64,000 nt of DNA, taken from positions 59,413-123,412 of the forward strand of contig CADAKX010000005.1 in the NCBI GenBank assembly GCA_902788605.1. Direction: 5' to 3'. Positions within the stretch are counted from its first letter, which is position 1. Each line of letters starts with the position of its first letter. The position numbers and the translations under genes are program-made. Shown piece by piece: positions 48,591-56,686 of the stretch. The notes beneath the pieces are model-generated. The model was not told where the DNA came from. It ran no database searches and saw nothing but the letters and a program-made list of their open reading frames with translations. Source of the DNA: an uncultured Prevotellaceae bacterium (GTDB taxonomy: Bacteria > Bacteroidota > Bacteroidia > Bacteroidales > Bacteroidaceae).

Positions 48591-49452
48591 AAATGCTGGA
48601 ATCCCTTTTTAACCCTTTCACCATGCACCAAACACCGATGATAATAAAGGGTATAGAGAGTATCTGTCCCATATCGAAGGGGAGTCCTTGTTCGAAGGCT
48701 TCCTGCACCTCCTTGAAGTACTCGATGAAGAAGCGGAAGGTGAAGATATAAGCCAGACAGAGGCCGAAGTAAAAGCCGGTGCCTACGCGCTGCGGCATCT
48801 TCTTGTAGAGCCAGAACATCAGCACGAAGAGTAGGGCATAGGCGATGGCCTCGTAGAGCTGACCAGGATGACGCAGAACAACGTTCTGAGGACCATCGTT
48901 CTGGACGAAATAGAAGGCCCATGGCAGACTCTCGTCGGTAATTTTTCCCACAATCTCTGAGTTCATCAGGTTGCCAATGCGGATGCAGCAGGCTGTGATA
49001 CCTGTGGCAATGGCGATATTGTCGAGCACGGTCCATACGGGTACCTTGAAACGGCGCACATAGAGTAGGAGCGTGATGATCAGTCCCAGCGTACCGCCAT
49101 GCGACGCAAGTCCCTGATAGCCAGTCATGTGCCATCCACCCGTCGTATCAATCTTGATGGGCAGGAACATCTCTACGACGCCCTTCCACGAGGTGAGGAA
49201 ATAGTCGGGCTGATAGAAGATGCAATGTCCTAGACGAGCACCAACGAGGATGCCCAAGAAGCAATAAATAAAGAGGGGTTCGAACTTCTCGTTGGGGATG
49301 TTCTGCTTCTGATACAGCCAGCGCACCATCAGATAGGCCAAAGCCAGTCCGATGAGCCACATCAGCGAGTACCAGCGCATGCTATACGAGCCGATGCTGA
49401 AGACCTCAAGTGATGGGTTCCAGAGAATATAACTGAGGATATTCATAATCAT
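48589..49452 (-). CDS. lgt: Prolipoprotein diacylglyceryl transferase
   Basis: This inner-membrane enzyme adds diacylglycerol from phosphatidylglycerol to the lipobox cysteine, the first step in lipoprotein maturation (needed for the SusD-type and GH5 lipoproteins of this window). The 287 residues have about seven helices and the family signatures GLASHGGTLG and RIGNLMNSEIVGK. Start may be 49452 or two codons later (second Met). Confidence 0.93.
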   Translation of the reverse strand: MIMNILSYILWNPSLEVFSIGSYSMRWYSLMWLIGLALAYLMVRWLYQKQNIPNEKFEPLFIYCFLGILVGARLGHCIFYQPDYFLTSWKGVVEMFLPIKIDTTGGWHMTGYQGLASHGGTLGLIITLLLYVRRFKVPVWTVLDNIAIATGITACCIRIGNLMNSEIVGKITDESLPWAFYFVQNDGPQNVVLRHPGQLYEAIAYALLFVLMFWLYKKMPQRVGTGFYFGLCLAYIFTFRFFIEYFKEVQEAFEQGLPFDMGQILSIPFIIIGVWCMVKGLKRDSSI

Positions 49453-49453
49453 T

Positions 49454-49499
49454 CTAGTTTTAACTAGTTCGACTAGTCTGACTAGTATAACCTAGTCTA
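49454..49499. repeat. ACTAGT 9-bp-period array between ychF and lgt
   Basis: ACTAGTTCG, ACTAGTCTG, ACTAGTATA and ACCTAGTCTAG follow one another, each nearly self-complementary. The array includes the ychF stop codon (49497-49499). Confidence 0.7.
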
Positions 49500-50597
49500 G
49501 ACGTTAAAACGGAAGTGCATGATATCACCGTCCTGCACCACGTAGTCCTTACCCTCTACGCCCATCTTTCCTGCCTCGCGAACGGCAGCCTCTGAGCCGT
49601 ATTTGATATAGTCGTCGTACTTGATGACCTCGGCACGGATGAAGCCTTTCTCGAAGTCGGTGTGGATGACGCCAGCACACTGGGGAGCCTTCCATCCCTT
49701 CTTGTAGGTCCAGGCCTTCACCTCCATCTCGCCAGCGGTGATAAAGGTCTCGAGGTTCAGCAGGGCATAGGCCTTCTTGATCAGGCGGTTAACGCCGCTC
49801 TCCTCCAGACCGAGTTCCTCAAGGAACAGTTGCTTGTCCTCGTAGCTTTCGAGCTCGGCGATATCCTCCTCTGTCTTGGCAGCGATGACCATAGCCTCGG
49901 CGCCTTCTTCCTTAGCCAGCGCCTCGACCTTCTTGGTGAAGTCGTTGCCTGATTTTGCGTCAGCCTCGCCTACGTTGCAGACATAAAGTACGGGCTTTGA
50001 GGTCAGGAGGAAGAGGTTGCGTGCGCAGTCCTGCTCGTCCTTACTCTCGAACTCCACGATACGGGCGTTCTTACCCTGTTCCAGCACCTCTTTATAGGCC
50101 TTCAGGACAGTTACCTCTACCTTAGCGTCCTTGTTGCCGGCAGCAGCGGCTTTCTCGGTCTTTGCCAGACGAGAATCGATGGTCTCGAGGTCCTTCAACT
50201 GGAGCTCGGTATCGATGATTTCCTTGTCGCGAATGGGGTCGATGGTACCATCTACGTGGGTGATATTCTCATCCTCGAAGCAACGCAGCACGTGGATGAT
50301 AGCATCCGTCTCGCGGATGTTGCCAAGGAACTTATTGCCAAGACCCTCACCCTTTGATGCGCCCTTTACCAGACCTGCGATATCCACGATTTCACAGGTG
50401 GCAGGAACGATGCGTCCTGGGTGTACTATCTCGGCCAGTTTGGTCAGTCGTTCATCGGGTACGGTGATGACGCCCACGTTGGGCTCAATCGTACAGAAAG
50501 GGAAGTTTGCTGCCTGTGCCTTAGCGCTTGACAGACAGTTGAAAAGTGTGGACTTGCCGACGTTAGGCAGTCCCACAATACCACATTTTAATGCCAT
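49497..50597 (-). CDS. ychF: Ribosome-binding ATPase YchF
   Basis: This Obg-family P-loop protein prefers ATP over GTP, binds ribosomes and is linked to stress responses. At 366 residues it has the full family length. The P-loop is GLPNVGKSTLFNCL, the switch region includes VDIAGLVKGASKGEGLGN, and the C-terminal TGS domain covers about 280-360 (AWTYKKGWKAPQCAGVIHTDFEKGFIRAEV). The start is a normal ATG with an exact -7 element upstream. Confidence 0.96.
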   Translation of the reverse strand: MALKCGIVGLPNVGKSTLFNCLSSAKAQAANFPFCTIEPNVGVITVPDERLTKLAEIVHPGRIVPATCEIVDIAGLVKGASKGEGLGNKFLGNIRETDAIIHVLRCFEDENITHVDGTIDPIRDKEIIDTELQLKDLETIDSRLAKTEKAAAAGNKDAKVEVTVLKAYKEVLEQGKNARIVEFESKDEQDCARNLFLLTSKPVLYVCNVGEADAKSGNDFTKKVEALAKEEGAEAMVIAAKTEEDIAELESYEDKQLFLEELGLEESGVNRLIKKAYALLNLETFITAGEMEVKAWTYKKGWKAPQCAGVIHTDFEKGFIRAEVIKYDDYIKYGSEAAVREAGKMGVEGKDYVVQDGDIMHFRFNV

Positions 50598-50627
50598 TTT
50601 CTTCTATAAACGTTTATAAACTGGGTG

Positions 50628-50672
50628 CAAAGGTACTAATTAATTGATAATTGACAATTGATAATTGATAAT
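50628..50672 (-). promoter_or_regulatory. ychF promoter with AATTGA repeat
   Basis: The minus-strand TACCTTTG (50635-50628) is an exact -7 element. The -33 position falls in a TAATTGACAATTGATAATTG array (about 50640-50672), the same repeat type as inside porZ. Confidence 0.55.
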
Positions 50673-50682
50673 TTTTAAGCAA

Positions 50683-53432
50683 TTAATGCGCTTCGAGCCA
50701 GTTTTTGCCAAATCCGGAGTCGGCAACAAGGGGTACTTTCATGTCGAAGGCTGACTGCATCTCTTCCAGAACGATGCGCTCTACCAGCTCCTTCTCCTCG
50801 GGATAGACCGAGAAGTTGAGTTCGTCGTGCACCTGCAGGATCATCTTCGAACGGATGCCCTCGGCCTTGAAACGGTTGAAGATGCGTATCATAGCCACCT
50901 TGATGATATCGGCAGCGGTTCCCTGAATCGGGGCGTTGATGGCGTTGCGCTCGGCAAAGCCACGCACGGTGGCGTTCTGCGAGTTGATATCGGGCAGATA
51001 GCGACGACGTCCGAAGAGGGTAGTGACATAGCCTTGCTGGCGGGCCACCTCTTTTGATTTTTCCATGTAGTCGCGTACCTGTGGGAATGTCTCGAAATAG
51101 CCGTCAATCAGCATCTTAGCCTCGTCGCGAGCGATGTCGAGACGCTCGGCCAGACCGAAGACGGTGATGCCGTAGATGATGCCGAAGTTGGCACGCTTGG
51201 ACTTGGTGCGCTCGTCGCGCGTTACCTCTTCAATAGGTTTCTTATAGATGTTGGCAGCGGTGGCCGCATGCAGGTCCTTGCCTTCGGTGAACACGCGAAT
51301 CATGTTCTCATCTTGCGACAGATGGGCCATCACGCGCAGTTCAATCTGGCTGTAGTCTGCTGAAAAGAACAGACAACCTGGCTCGGGCACAAAAGCCTTG
51401 CGAATCTCCTTGCCGTCCTCACCGCGGATGGGGATGTTTTGAAGGTTGGGGTCGCTTGATGACAGGCGGCCTGTGGCGGTGATGGTCTGATTGAACGAGG
51501 TATGGATGTGACCTGTGCGGGGGTTAATCAACTTGGGCAGGGCATCGATATAGGTGCCGATGAGCTTCTTTAATCCTCTGTGTTCCAATATGTCCGCCAC
51601 AATCTCGTGCTTATTCTTCAGTTGCTGAAGCACTTCCTCGCTGGTTACATACTGACCTGTCTTGGTCTTCTTGGCCTTCTCGACAATCTTCAATTTATCG
51701 AAGAGGATTTCGCCCACTTGCTTGGGTGAGGCGATGTTGAACGATTCTCCAGCGAGTTCGTAGATGCGCTTCTCAATCTCGTTCATACGATCAGTCAGAA
51801 TCCTTGACGTTTCGCTCAGCGATTCGGTGTCGAGACACACGCCGTTCATCTCCATCTCGGCCAGTACGGGCATCAGGGGCATCTCGATGTCATAGAAGAG
51901 CTGTTCGCAGTCGTACTTCTTCAACTCGGGCTCCAACTTGTTTTTCAGTTGCAGGGTGATGTCGGCATCCTCGCACGCATATTCGTATACCTGAGAGGGT
52001 GGGAGGTCGCGCATCGATTTCTGGTTCTTACCCTTCGGACCGATGAGCTCATCGATGTGGATGGTCTGATAGTTCAGATAGATCTCGGCCATGTAGTCCA
52101 TGTTGTGACGCAACTCGGGTTGGATGAGGTAGTGGGCGATCATCGTGTCCCACATTTTACCTTTCAACTCGATGTCGTAGTTTCTCAACACCTCGAGGTC
52201 GTACTTCAAATTCTGACCGACCTTCAAGATTTTGGGGTCTTCATATAGCGGTTTGAAGAGATTAACAATTCGCAACGCTTCTTCACGTTTGGCAGGAATG
52301 GGCACATAAAATGCCTTGTGTTCCTCCACCGAGAAGCTCAAACCCACTAATTCGGCGTCAATTGCCGACGTAGAAGTGGTCTCCGTGTCTAGAACGAGAA
52401 AATCTTTTGTAAGAAAAGCGTCACATAATTTGCGCATTTCTTCCTCATTTTCAACGAGTTTGTAGTCGTGAGAGGTCGTTTTAAGGGTCTCAAAACTCGA
52501 AAATTTTGAGTCGCCTGCATCGTTGGGCGCAAATTCTGCAAACAAATCGAGCTGTGTATTATCAGTTTTTGGCTTACTCGGTTAGTGAGCGACTTGAATT
52601 CGAGTTCGGCGAAGAGCGCACTCAGTTTTTCCTCATCGGGCGACTTCATCTCCAAGTCGGCGAGGTTGAGGTCGATGGGTACCTCGGTGCAGATGGTGGC
52701 AAGGAAGTATGACATGCGGATGTCTTCCACATGTTCCTCCACTTTTTTCTTTAAGGCACCCTTCAACTCCTCCGTGCGCTGAAGCAGTTCATCGACGGAG
52801 TTGAAGTCGTTGATGAGTTTGGTGGCAGTCTTCTCGCCTACGCCCGGACACCCAGGGAAGTTGTCGGCCGAGTCGCCCATCAGCGCCAGGAGGTCGATGA
52901 CCTGGAGTGGGGTAGTGATACCATATTTCTCGCACACCTCCGATGGTCCCATCACCTCGTATCCACCACCATGACGTGGACGATAGATCTTTACCTTTGG
53001 TGTGACCAACTGTCCGTAGTCCTTGTCGGGAGTGAGCATGAAGGTCTCTAATCCTTCGATGGAATCGGCCTTTTTTGCCAGTGTTCCCACAACATCGTCG
53101 GCCTCGTAACCATCGACTTGGAGAACAGGTATGCGATAGGCAGCTAGCAGTTCCTTGATGATGGGAACGGCCTTTTTGATGTCCTCGGGAGTGGCCTCGC
53201 GCTGGGCTTTGTAGGCAGGAAATTTATCGCTGCGGAAGGTAGGGCCATGCGGGTCGAAAGCCACACCAAGATACTTGGGTTGCTCCTTTTCGATGACCTC
53301 CTGCAGGGTGTTCACAAAACCAATAATCGCCGAGGTGTTGAGTCCCTTGGAGTTGATACGTGGGTTCTTGATAAATGCGTAGTATGACCTGTAAATCAGG
53401 GCATAAGCATCAAGCAAAAAGAGTTTATCCAT
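50683..53432 (-). pseudogene. polA: DNA polymerase I, frameshifted between exonuclease and polymerase parts
   Basis: The N-terminal 5'-3' exonuclease starts at ATG 53432 (MDKLFLLDAYALIYRSYYAF) and stays in frame to about 52580. The 3'-5' exonuclease and polymerase part (DFLVLDTETTSTSAIDAELVG, polymerase motifs DYSQIELRVMAHLS, KRANFGIIYG and LQVHDELNFS) continues in another frame to 50683. A lost base near GTAAG (plus strand about 52571-52585), for example one A, would restore RVKPKTDNTQLDLFAEF and a full ~916-residue protein. Both halves are otherwise intact, with all catalytic residues visible. Either the sequence has an error here or the cell makes the two parts separately, like free FEN and Klenow-type proteins. 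Confidence 0.88.
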
Positions 53433-53494
53433 ATGATATTTCGAAATTTCGTGTAAAATTACTAAAAAAATTATCAATATCGAGATATTTTCTG

Positions 53495-53502
53495 TAATTT
53501 TG
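53495..53502 (+). promoter_or_regulatory. -7 element of the polyprenyl synthetase gene
   Basis: TAatTTTG is followed after 17 bases by the ATG at 53520. The in-frame GTG at 53502 overlaps this element and cannot be the start of a transcript from it. Confidence 0.55.
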
Positions 53503-53519
53503 TGGCAAAATTCGAAAAA

Positions 53520-54500
53520 ATGGACTATTTATCGCTTATCAAACAACCAATTGCTCAGGAATTTAATGAGTTTACAGAACTTTTCAGTCAGTCGCTGACC
53601 TATGGCGACGGACTCGTATCTGATGTTCTCAGCCATATCCGCCAGCGGGGTGGTAAGCGAATGCGTCCTATCCTGATGTTGCTTGTCGCCAAGAACTTTG
53701 GTAATGTGACCAAAGTGACACAACATTCTGCTATTGGTTTGGAGCTGCTTCACACGGCTTCATTGGTCCACGATGACGTGGTGGACGAGAGTGAGGAGCG
53801 CCGCGGACAGGCTTCTGTCAACGCTTCCTATAATAATAAGGTGGCCGTTTTAACGGGCGATTTTATCCTTTCTACTGCCTTGCTCCATGTGTCGTATACC
53901 AACAATCAGCGTATCATCGAGAACCTGGCACAGTTGGGCAGAACGCTGGCTTCTGGAGAGTTGTTACAGCTGCAAAACATTAGTAATCAGGAGATTTCCG
54001 AGGAGGTTTACTATGATGTCATCAAGCAGAAAACGGCCGTTTTGTTCGAGTCTTGTGCCTCTATTGGTGCCATGTCTGCAGGGGCTTCTGACGAGGAAGT
54101 GGCGCAGGCGGCTGAGTTTGGCCGTAATCTGGGCATCATGTTCCAGATTCGTGATGATATCTTCGATTATTACGACTCGAAAGAGATCGGTAAGCCCACC
54201 GGCAACGATATGGCCGAGGGAAAACTAACTCTTCCTATAATCTATGCCCTGAACAAGAATCCCCAGTACGAGTCGATGATGACCTTGGCTCGCAAGGTGA
54301 AGGCAGGTACGGTGAATGCCGATGAAATCGCTGTTTTGGTGGAGTTTACAAAAGAGTGCGGCGGTATTGAATATGCCGAAAAGCGTATGAATGACTACTA
54401 TCTGAAAGCTAAGTCATTCATAGATAAAGCGGTAAACGACGAGGCTCTTCGTACGTCGCTTACCGCCTATATTGACTATGTGATTAAGCGTAATTTGTAG
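53520..54500 (+). CDS. ispB: Polyprenyl diphosphate synthase
   Basis: This long-chain trans-prenyltransferase builds the side chain of menaquinone from isopentenyl diphosphate. The 326-residue protein has the first aspartate-rich motif in LVHDDVVDESEERRG, the second in FQIRDDIFDYYDSKEIGKP, and GGKRMRP near the N-terminus. Chain length cannot be read directly. It stands alone between divergent polA and convergent deoC. The gene name assumes the octaprenyl-type role. Confidence 0.88.
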   Translation: MDYLSLIKQPIAQEFNEFTELFSQSLTYGDGLVSDVLSHIRQRGGKRMRPILMLLVAKNFGNVTKVTQHSAIGLELLHTASLVHDDVVDESEERRGQASVNASYNNKVAVLTGDFILSTALLHVSYTNNQRIIENLAQLGRTLASGELLQLQNISNQEISEEVYYDVIKQKTAVLFESCASIGAMSAGASDEEVAQAAEFGRNLGIMFQIRDDIFDYYDSKEIGKPTGNDMAEGKLTLPIIYALNKNPQYESMMTLARKVKAGTVNADEIAVLVEFTKECGGIEYAEKRMNDYYLKAKSFIDKAVNDEALRTSLTAYIDYVIKRNL

Positions 54501-54503
54501 TTC

Positions 54504-55394
54504 TTAGAAGAACTTCACTTCCTCACCGACCACCTCGCTCAACAGCAGGTTGGCCAGTCTTGATGTGCCCATGCGGAACCACTTGTTGGTCAACCATTTC
54601 TCGCCCAGAACCTCCTTCACAATGGTGTAATAGATCAGGGCGTCCATTACGCTGTTCAGGCCTCCAGCGGGCTTGAAACCAATCTGAATGCCCGTCTGCT
54701 CGTAGTATTCCTTGATGGCCTGACACATCACGTAGGCTGCCTCGGGAGTAGCTGCTGGCTCGAGCTTACCCGTAGAGGTCTTGATATAGTCGCCACCGGC
54801 GTACATCGACAGAATAGATGCAATCTTGATGTTCTTGGCGGTCTTTAGGCAACCTGTCTCCAGAATCACCTTCATATCGTGCTCGCCGCAAGCCTCTTTC
54901 TGTTGCTGAATTTCGTCAACTACGGTCTCGTAGTCGCCCTCCAGGAACTGTCCTACAGGCATCACGATATCAATCTCTGTGGCGCCGTCTTTGATGGCCA
55001 TCGAGGTCTCTACGGTCTTCACTTCAATCAGGCTCTGAGAAGAGGGGAAACTGCCTGATACACAGGCCACTTCCACGCCTTCTACCTCCAGGGTCTCGCT
55101 GACCACCTTGGCGAACTTAGGATAGACGCAGATGGTGGCTACGTGGGGTAGGTTGGGGTAGGCCTCTTCAAACTGGTTGACCTTCTCGGTGAAAGCCAGC
55201 ACAGATGTATCACTATCAGTTGTCTTCAGGGTGGTGAGTTCCACGCTGCCCATCAGGAATTTCTTGACCTCGGGGGTGTCATTTTCGTGCACTTTCTCGG
55301 CAATGATCTTCTTCACTGCTTCCTTCACTTCCTCGTCGGTGATGTCGAGGTTGTACTTGCTGAGCACCTGCTCAATCTTACTCATTTCTGCCAT
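54504..55394 (-). CDS. deoC: Deoxyribose-phosphate aldolase
   Basis: This class I aldolase splits 2-deoxyribose 5-phosphate into acetaldehyde and glyceraldehyde 3-phosphate in nucleoside salvage. The 296 residues are in the longer DeoC subgroup. The Schiff-base lysine region is DYIKTSTGKLEPAATPE, the second active-site Lys is in IGFKPAGGL, and the N-terminal half has VATICVYPKF. It is last in the dtd-mazG operon, 18 bases after mazG. Confidence 0.94.
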   Translation of the reverse strand: MAEMSKIEQVLSKYNLDITDEEVKEAVKKIIAEKVHENDTPEVKKFLMGSVELTTLKTTDSDTSVLAFTEKVNQFEEAYPNLPHVATICVYPKFAKVVSETLEVEGVEVACVSGSFPSSQSLIEVKTVETSMAIKDGATEIDIVMPVGQFLEGDYETVVDEIQQQKEACGEHDMKVILETGCLKTAKNIKIASILSMYAGGDYIKTSTGKLEPAATPEAAYVMCQAIKEYYEQTGIQIGFKPAGGLNSVMDALIYYTIVKEVLGEKWLTNKWFRMGTSRLANLLLSEVVGEEVKFF

Positions 55395-55412
55395 AGTTAT
55401 TATGCTTTAAAG

Positions 55413-55757
55413 TTACTTTAATTTGGGGTTGGAGATATGTCTTTCTGCGTCTCTTTTTGTCTTTTTATCGATGGATTTCTGTAGTTCTTCGGTCAAATCG
55501 ACACCTGTCTGATTGGCCAGACAGAGCAATACCCACAGCACGTCGGCCATCTCTTCGCCCAGGGCTGCCTTGCCGTTGTCGGCCTTTCTGGGGTCTGAGT
55601 CTTTCCATGACTGCTCGCCATAGCGACGACTGATTACGCGGGCCAACTCGCCCACTTCCTCGGTCAGCACGGCCATGTTGGTTAACTCAGAGAAATAGCG
55701 CACGCCGTACGACTTAATCCATTCATCTACAGTATTTTGTGCTTCTTGTATTGTCAT
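55413..55757 (-). CDS. MazG-like nucleotide pyrophosphohydrolase
   Basis: This single-domain all-alpha NTP pyrophosphatase of 114 residues probably cleans up non-canonical or excess nucleotides. Metal-binding residues appear as EEVGE and, about 40 residues later, EEMAD (the ExxE...ExxD pattern). The longer upstream frame overlaps the small membrane protein and was rejected; the ATG at 55757 lies two bases after the stop of that gene. Confidence 0.85.
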   Translation of the reverse strand: MTIQEAQNTVDEWIKSYGVRYFSELTNMAVLTEEVGELARVISRRYGEQSWKDSDPRKADNGKAALGEEMADVLWVLLCLANQTGVDLTEELQKSIDKKTKRDAERHISNPKLK

Positions 55758-55759
55758 TC

Positions 55760-55930
55760 TTAATCCCTTAATATTCTGTATATATCTAATATGAAAATGA
55801 TTATCGCACCAATGCAAGCAGGAATCAGCATCTTTTCTTTGCAGAAGTAGATTTCGGCAACCACAAGCGACCAGACGATGGGCAACATGCGTAGTTGCCA
55901 TTTGTCTTTCTTAGTTAGTTTCAGCTTCAT
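55760..55930 (-). CDS. Small two-helix membrane protein, 56 residues
   Basis: The frame starts at an ATG overlapping the dtd stop codon (TAATG) and ends two bases before mazG. The protein begins MKLKLTKKDKWQLRM and has two hydrophobic segments (LPIVWSLVVAEIYF and MLIPACIGAIIIFILDIY) with a basic N-terminus, ending in RILRD. The tight placement between dtd and mazG, the overlap and the clear membrane pattern make it a real gene, though too small for many gene finders. Function unknown. Confidence 0.7.
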   Translation of the reverse strand: MKLKLTKKDKWQLRMLPIVWSLVVAEIYFCKEKMLIPACIGAIIIFILDIYRILRD

Positions 55931-56382
55931 TACTCCTTGTTCTTGGTGTCCATACAGATGGTCACGGGTCCGTCGTTGAGCAATTCTACCTTCATGTCAG
56001 CGCCGAATTCACCTGTGCCTACAGGTTTGCCTATGGCCTCTGATAAATCGTGGCAGAAGGCCTCGTAGAGTGGGATAGAGTGCTCGTGAGAGCCGGCACG
56101 GAACCACGAGGGACGGTTTCCCTTCTTGTAACTGGCAAAGAGCGTGAACTGACTGACCACCAGCGCCTCTCCCTGTACGTCCAGGATAGAGCGGTTCATC
56201 ACGTTGTTCCCGTCGCCAAACACCCTCAGATTGGCTATCTTCTTCACTAGCCAATCCACATCCTCCATAGTGTCCTCATCACAGACGCCCAACAGGATCA
56301 GGAAGCCCTGCTGGATGGCTGATTTCACGGTGCCGTTGATGGTGACGCTGGCGTGGCTAACTCGTTGTATGACTGCTCGCAT
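55930..56382 (-). CDS. dtd: D-aminoacyl-tRNA deacylase
   Basis: This enzyme removes D-amino acids (and glycine from tRNA-Ala) wrongly attached to tRNA. The 150 residues from ATG 56382 (MRAVIQRVSHASVTINGT) match the family length. The two active-site motifs are SQFTLFASYKKGNRPSW and the C-terminal NDGPVTI. It leads the operon dtd-small membrane protein-mazG-deoC. Confidence 0.95.
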   Translation of the reverse strand: MRAVIQRVSHASVTINGTVKSAIQQGFLILLGVCDEDTMEDVDWLVKKIANLRVFGDGNNVMNRSILDVQGEALVVSQFTLFASYKKGNRPSWFRAGSHEHSIPLYEAFCHDLSEAIGKPVGTGEFGADMKVELLNDGPVTICMDTKNKE

Positions 56383-56398
56383 TTCTTTGATTTTTCGG

Positions 56399-56430
56399 CA
56401 AAGATACAATAATTAGTTGGTATCTCCAAA
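56399..56430 (-). promoter_or_regulatory. dtd operon promoter
   Basis: On the minus strand TTTG (56430-56427) is followed after 20 bases by TATCTTTG (56406-56399), 16 bases before the dtd start. Confidence 0.65.
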
Positions 56431-56450
56431 TTTTGATAAATCCATTTTTT

Positions 56451-56605
56451 GGTCAAAGTGGTCAAGGTCAAAATGGTCAAAATCGATTTCGGGAACAAGG
56501 ATATTGTTCACTACATATAAATAATATTTATATTATTTATATGTAGTGGAGTAATTTTTCAGTCTGTTTTCGATTTTGACCATTTTGACCTTGACCATTT
56601 TGACC
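56451..56605. repeat. Nested long inverted repeat upstream of dtd
   Basis: Outer arms of 36 bases (56451-56486 and 56570-56605) match with one difference and are built from tandem GGTCAAA/GGTCAAAAT units. Inside, a second perfect inverted repeat has 17-base arms (56509-56525 and 56532-56548, CACTACATATAAATAAT) around a six-base loop. No open frame of note is present. It separates the uvrC end from the dtd promoter and could act as a terminator, a protein-binding cruciform, or a mobile miniature element. Confidence 0.85.
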
Positions 56606-56620
56606 GCATCTTGGCGAATT

Positions 56621-56686
56621 GCCCGTTTGCTATCAGAGAAAGGCCTATTTGCTATCAGAGAAAGGCCTATTTGCTATCAGTAACTC
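56621..56686. repeat. 22-bp repeat family, locus C (3 units), running into uvrC
   Basis: Three 22-base units start at 56621, 56643 and 56665 and share TTTGCTATCAGAGAAAG. The third overlaps the last codons and stop of uvrC, so it encodes the C-terminal VTDSK. It is related to loci A and B through (TAT)CAGAGA-A-GG-C-TTT. Confidence 0.8.

Noticed and set aside
52560-52600. Programmed frameshifting in polA
   Set aside because: No slippery heptamer followed by a convincing pseudoknot is visible at the junction; base loss or error is simpler.
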